A stretch of DNA of 64,000 bases from Sulfurovum sp. TSL1 (GTDB lineage: Bacteria > Campylobacterota > Campylobacteria > Campylobacterales > Sulfurovaceae): contig NZ_BPFI01000004.1 of assembly GCF_019972135.1 (NCBI RefSeq), forward strand, positions 56,248 to 120,247, written 5' to 3'. Made by a program: the position numbers and the translations under genes. Below the pieces are notes generated by a model. It made no database searches. It worked only from the letters and a program-made list of their open reading frames with translations, and was not told the origin of the DNA. This document shows positions 61,090 through 64,000 of this stretch, in pieces. How positions within the stretch are numbered: position 1 is the first letter of the stretch; each line of letters starts with the position of its first letter.

Positions 61090-62427
61090 ATGAATATATT
61101 AAATATTAAAAAATCATATATAAATAATACACTGACACCAAGAGCATTGATGTCACAGATCAAAGAGCGTATCGAAGCGCACAAAGAGAACCCTATTTGG
61201 ATCTATACTTTGAGTGAAAGTGAACTTGAACCTTACTTGGAACGGCTGGAGTCTTGTGAACCTGAGTCTCTTCCTCTCTATGGTATCCCTTTTGCCATTA
61301 AGGATAATATTGATCTTAAGGGGATACCGACGACTGCTGCATGTCCTGATTACAGTTATATCCCTGAAGAATCGGCTTATGTAGTACACTGTTTGATAGA
61401 AGCAGGAGCGATCCCCGTCGGAAAGACCAACCTTGATCAATTTGCAACAGGACTGGTCGGAACGCGTTCTCCTTATGGGGCTTGTCAGAACAGTATTGAT
61501 CCAGAGTATATCTCCGGTGGTTCCAGTTCAGGATCTGTGATTAGTGTGGCTTTGGATATGGCTGTTTTTTCACTGGGAACCGATACAGCAGGTTCAGGGC
61601 GTGTACCCGCAGCATTTAACAACCTTGTCGGACTGAAACCATCGAAGGGTATCCTCAGTACTTCAGGGGTTGTCCCTGCATGCCGCAGTTTGGATTGTGT
61701 CTCTATTTTTGCTGAAACAACAGAAGATGCACAGCAGGTTTTTGATGTGGCTGCTTCTTTTGATGCAAAGGATCCTTATAGCCGACGTATGCCTGATGTG
61801 CAAAAAAGTATACCTTCCCGTTTCCATTTTGCTGTTCCCCAGGCGGACCAACTGAAGTTTTTCGGTGACACTGAAGCAGAAGCCTTGTATCACGAAGCGG
61901 TAAAAACATTTGAAGCCATGGGAGGCACTGCCGTTGAGATGGATTTTTCACCTATGCTTGAAGCGGCAAATTTACTTTACTACGGTCCATGGGTCACTGA
62001 AAGGTATGTAGCAGTAAAAGATATGATAGAAAGTAAACCCGAAAGTTTCATAGAAGTGACACGTACGATCATTGAGTCTGGACGCAGTAAAAGTGCAGAG
62101 GATTACTTTAACGCCGAGTATAAACTCAAAGCCTATAAACGACAGGCAGAGATGCTTATGGCGAATGTTGACTTTGCATTAACACCGACAACAGGCACCA
62201 TCTACACGATAGAAGAGGTCAAAGCCGATCCAATTCAGCTGAATACCAATCTGGGCTACTACACGAACTTTATGAACCTGCTTGACTTTTCTGCGTACGC
62301 TGTCCCTGCAGGATTCAGAGAGAATGGCCTCCCGTTTGGTGTGACACTCTTTGCTGAAGCATTTGAAGACAGAATGCTACTACAGATCGGTGAATCTTAT
62401 TTACAAAAGGCTTCCCATGAAAAATAA
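61090..62427 (+). CDS. atzF: Allophanate hydrolase, amidase domain only
   Basis: The 445-aa protein is an amidase-signature enzyme with the Ser-cisSer-Lys centre: Lys in IPFAIKDNIDLKGIPTTAAC (about residue 74), the GGSSSGSVISVALDM loop (about 138-152), and TDTAGSGRVPAAFNN. Allophanate hydrolase cleaves allophanate to ammonia and CO2, the last step of guanidine and urea-carboxylase routes. Usual AtzF proteins are about 600 aa with a C-terminal domain; here that domain is the next gene. The stop overlaps that gene by 11 bp. Confidence 0.9.
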   Translation: MNILNIKKSYINNTLTPRALMSQIKERIEAHKENPIWIYTLSESELEPYLERLESCEPESLPLYGIPFAIKDNIDLKGIPTTAACPDYSYIPEESAYVVHCLIEAGAIPVGKTNLDQFATGLVGTRSPYGACQNSIDPEYISGGSSSGSVISVALDMAVFSLGTDTAGSGRVPAAFNNLVGLKPSKGILSTSGVVPACRSLDCVSIFAETTEDAQQVFDVAASFDAKDPYSRRMPDVQKSIPSRFHFAVPQADQLKFFGDTEAEALYHEAVKTFEAMGGTAVEMDFSPMLEAANLLYYGPWVTERYVAVKDMIESKPESFIEVTRTIIESGRSKSAEDYFNAEYKLKAYKRQAEMLMANVDFALTPTTGTIYTIEEVKADPIQLNTNLGYYTNFMNLLDFSAYAVPAGFRENGLPFGVTLFAEAFEDRMLLQIGESYLQKASHEK

Positions 62428-62806
62428 TACTATCGAGATAGCCGTTTGCGGTGCACATATGAGAGGTTTGCCACTTAATTATCAACTCATTGAACTAGAT
62501 GCAACATTTGTCAAAGCAACGCAAACAGATAAGATCTACCGTCTCTATGAAGTACCTGAGAAAGTACCGCCTCGTCCGGGTATGGTACGTGATACACAAA
62601 ATGGTACCTCTTTGGAGTTAGAGGTATGGTCTATGCCTCTAGAGAATTTTGGTGCTTTCATGATACAGATCGCTGAACCTCTCGGTATTGGTACGGTTGT
62701 TTTGGAAGATGGAAGCAGCGTCTATGGCTTCTTATGTGAGAGTGATCCGATCAAGGATGCTAAAGAGATCACCTCTTATGGCGGATGGAGAGGTTATATC
62801 TCGTAA
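62417..62806 (+). CDS. Stand-alone allophanate hydrolase C-terminal domain
   Basis: The about 129-aa protein matches the C-terminal domain of AtzF: IAVCGAHMRGLPLNYQL at the start, YRLYEVPEKVPPRPGMV in the middle and ITSYGGWRGYI at the end. In full-length enzymes this domain takes the N-carboxycarbamate made by the amidase domain and completes its breakdown. The start is ATG 62417 overlapping the amidase gene, with AAAAGG upstream; a longer frame from 62351 is unlikely. A strong terminator follows, so this ends the operon. Confidence 0.9.
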   Translation: MKNNTIEIAVCGAHMRGLPLNYQLIELDATFVKATQTDKIYRLYEVPEKVPPRPGMVRDTQNGTSLELEVWSMPLENFGAFMIQIAEPLGIGTVVLEDGSSVYGFLCESDPIKDAKEITSYGGWRGYIS

Positions 62807-62860
62807 TCTGTTTTATCTCTCTTCCTATAGAAGTTTAAGATCCCATAAACAATTGGATGA

Positions 62861-62891
62861 AAACCTTATAAAGTTATATTTTATAAGGTTT
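62861..62891 (+). terminator. Terminator of the guanidine operon
   Basis: AAACCTTATAAA (62861-62872), a 7-nt loop and TTTATAAGGTTT (62880-62891): a perfect 12-bp stem, followed by T-rich sequence (CTATTTCTTT). Confidence 0.75.
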
Positions 62892-63021
62892 AATCTATTT
62901 CTTTAAACTTCACTGCTTTATACTTTTTCTCGAGTAGAATTCCTTTGTAAATAATATCTCATCAAGGTCCTCACTCATTGATTTTATTATGATACACGGT
63001 TTCACATCAATATTATTGATA

Positions 63022-63222
63022 TTAGAGTTCTTCACTTTTCATTAAAAAAGCAGTGTCGTCAAGCAATTCGTAAATAGTATTTTTTTCTTCATCAGTTAAT
63101 GATACATCTTCAAGCAAGTTCATCTTTCCTAAAGCATCCAATATACGTGCCTTAGCTGCAATATATGCATCCTTTCCTTCTGGACTCAATGCTTCTAACC
63201 TATCGTGATTTTCTTCTGTCAT
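63022..63222 (-). CDS. Small acidic helical protein, unknown
   Basis: The 66-aa protein starts at ATG 63222 with AGGAG seven bases upstream (a longer frame from 63312 lacks such a site). It is mostly helical and acidic (DRLEALSPEGKDAYIAAKA, then LLEDVSLTDEEKNTIYELL). No signal peptide or membrane segment. No family recognised; it could be a small regulatory or antitoxin-like protein, but no partner gene is visible. Confidence 0.55.
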   Translation of the reverse strand: MTEENHDRLEALSPEGKDAYIAAKARILDALGKMNLLEDVSLTDEEKNTIYELLDDTAFLMKSEEL

Positions 63223-63328
63223 GCCATAACTCCTATTTGTAAGATACTCTATTATGCCAAAACTAAAATATGATACACATAGGTATATTTTTCTATGGGG
63301 GAAATTATTCAATTAATCTTAGTAGTGT

Positions 63329-63366
63329 TTTTCTCGTTCCCCCTCTCCGTAGGTGGAACGAGAAAA
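63329..63366. repeat. REP-like hairpin element, second copy
   Basis: TTTTCTCGTTCC (63329-63340), a 14-nt loop and GGAACGAGAAAA (63355-63366) form a perfect 12-bp stem. The core TTCTCGTTCCC-CTCTCC is shared with the element at 2224-2260. Confidence 0.6.
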
Positions 63367-63436
63367 GCCTTTAACCCATAATTAATTTTTCATTAATCTT
63401 TTTATATTACAGTAAAAGAAATGATAAGGATTTAAA

Positions 63437-63646
63437 ATGACACTTCAAGAACAAGAGATACAACAAAAACAACATAAAATTGCAGGAAATATAAAAGAAT
63501 TATTTGAAAATAATATGAGTGTATTTGATATGGATATACCAGAAAATGATCACAGAGCTTCTGCTATTGAAATTCATAGAGTGATGCAAGAGACCTTAGA
63601 TATATTAAAAAAAGAGATTGACAAAGGTACATACGATCAGTTTTAA
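63437..63646 (+). CDS. Small helical protein, unknown
   Basis: The 69-aa protein starts at ATG 63437 after AAGGAT. It is Gln- and Glu-rich, wholly helical by composition (LQEQEIQQKQHKIAGNIKEL, and VMQETLDILKKEIDKG), without membrane segments. No family recognised. Confidence 0.6.
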   Translation: MTLQEQEIQQKQHKIAGNIKELFENNMSVFDMDIPENDHRASAIEIHRVMQETLDILKKEIDKGTYDQF

Positions 63647-63680
63647 CAATAACTCGTTCTGATAAATAATGTAGTTCTTC

Positions 63681-63860
63681 TTATTGTAGCCTCACCATGC
63701 CATTATGTATTGTGACTATGCCTTCAAGTTCTGCTTCGTATACCCTATCAGCAAATCTCGTCACTGTTTCATCAAATGTAGGTGAAAACTGACAAAAATA
63801 AAAGAAATCATCTTTTTGTATCTGAGACTTTACTGCCTGCCTAAAACGAGATGCAAATAT
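63681..63860 (-). pseudogene. Decayed reading frame (C-terminal fragment)
   Basis: On the minus strand an open frame of 59 codons runs from just after a stop (63861-63863) to TAA at 63681. It has no usable start codon near its beginning. Its translation (DDFFYFCQFSPTFDETVTRF, then ADRVYEAELEGIVTIHNGMV) looks like a normal protein end, so it may be the remnant of a larger gene. I cannot name the parent. Confidence 0.4.
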
Positions 63861-64000
63861 TTACACATCTGAAAGTTTCTAAATAATATTTTAAGTAACT
63901 AAAACCTCATAAAGTTATATATTGAGCCACTTGCAGATTAAATATCTAAAAGTGGCTAATCTTCAATAATCCGTAATCTACTATTGAAAAAAGCTGTACA
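63861..64000. other. Non-coding end of window
   Basis: It holds an inverted repeat AGCCACTT / AAGTGGCT (about 63925-63957) and a near-copy (one mismatch in 20) of the sequence at 62860-62879 at 63901-63920. No gene seen. Confidence 0.4.

Overview
The window looks like the chromosome of a Campylobacterota member (Epsilonproteobacteria), most like Sulfurovum or Sulfurimonas. The evidence is the HsrA-type orphan response regulator, the UPF0323 lipoprotein beside a glutathionylspermidine-synthase-like gene, the ispB-hemA-proS-hemC run, an SCO4490-type UbiD decarboxylase as in futalosine menaquinone synthesis, AT-leaning composition and TTTRGCTATAATT-like extended -10 promoters. I found no tRNA, rRNA, CRISPR array or intact insertion sequence. 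The genus is an inference; no 16S gene is present.

Layout. 1-6.3 kb: housekeeping genes (cyclophilin, cmoB, hsrA-like regulator, thioesterase, MBL hydrolase, DUF455, lpxK, argB). 6.3-6.8 kb: a 470-bp gap with a GEMM-like (cyclic-di-GMP-I type) riboswitch candidate that has no obvious gene of its own. 6.8-16.8 kb: thrC, a LysM/3D cell-wall protein, ABC-F, M48 peptidase, prmC, a DNA glycosylase, apaH and a two-domain methyltransferase. 16.8-19.9 kb: small envelope proteins and the GSP-synthase/UPF0323 pair. 20-24 kb: ftsZ, ftsA and a PpiD-like chaperone. 24-32.7 kb: bioA, Sel1 protein, a degenerate class II aldolase fold, rsmH, an FtsL-like protein, an RND pump and a FeeM-like acyltransferase. 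32.7-37.3 kb: a second GEMM-like riboswitch heads an AT-rich operon of TonB-type receptor, small periplasmic protein and membrane GGDEF-EAL protein. 37.3-45.2 kb: ispB-like, hemA, proS, fxsA, a Dsb-like protein, hemC and ubiD. 45.2-49.4 kb: peroxiredoxin, PerR/Fur regulator, PLP protein, rseP and a membrane protein.

The main accessory feature is 49.6-62.9 kb, a guanidine uptake and assimilation operon. It starts with a guanidine-I (ykkC) riboswitch. ABC importer genes follow, then two DUF1989 proteins (carboxyguanidine deiminase subunits), a membrane desaturase/hydroxylase, an MBL-fold lactonase-like hydrolase, a 1199-aa urea/guanidine carboxylase, a TIM-barrel isomerase-like protein, a DMT permease and an allophanate hydrolase split into two genes. 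Directly before the carboxylase are two short hairpins with ACGA and ACGG tetraloops, which fit a guanidine-II (mini-ykkC) riboswitch. Two different guanidine sensor classes therefore seem to sit in one operon. The known route is guanidine to carboxyguanidine (ATP, biotin), to allophanate (deiminase), to ammonia and CO2. The desaturase, lactonase-like hydrolase and TIM-barrel protein are not part of that route. They may release guanidine from a larger compound, but that is inference.

The last 1.2 kb holds two small hypothetical genes, a REP-like hairpin and a decayed reading frame.
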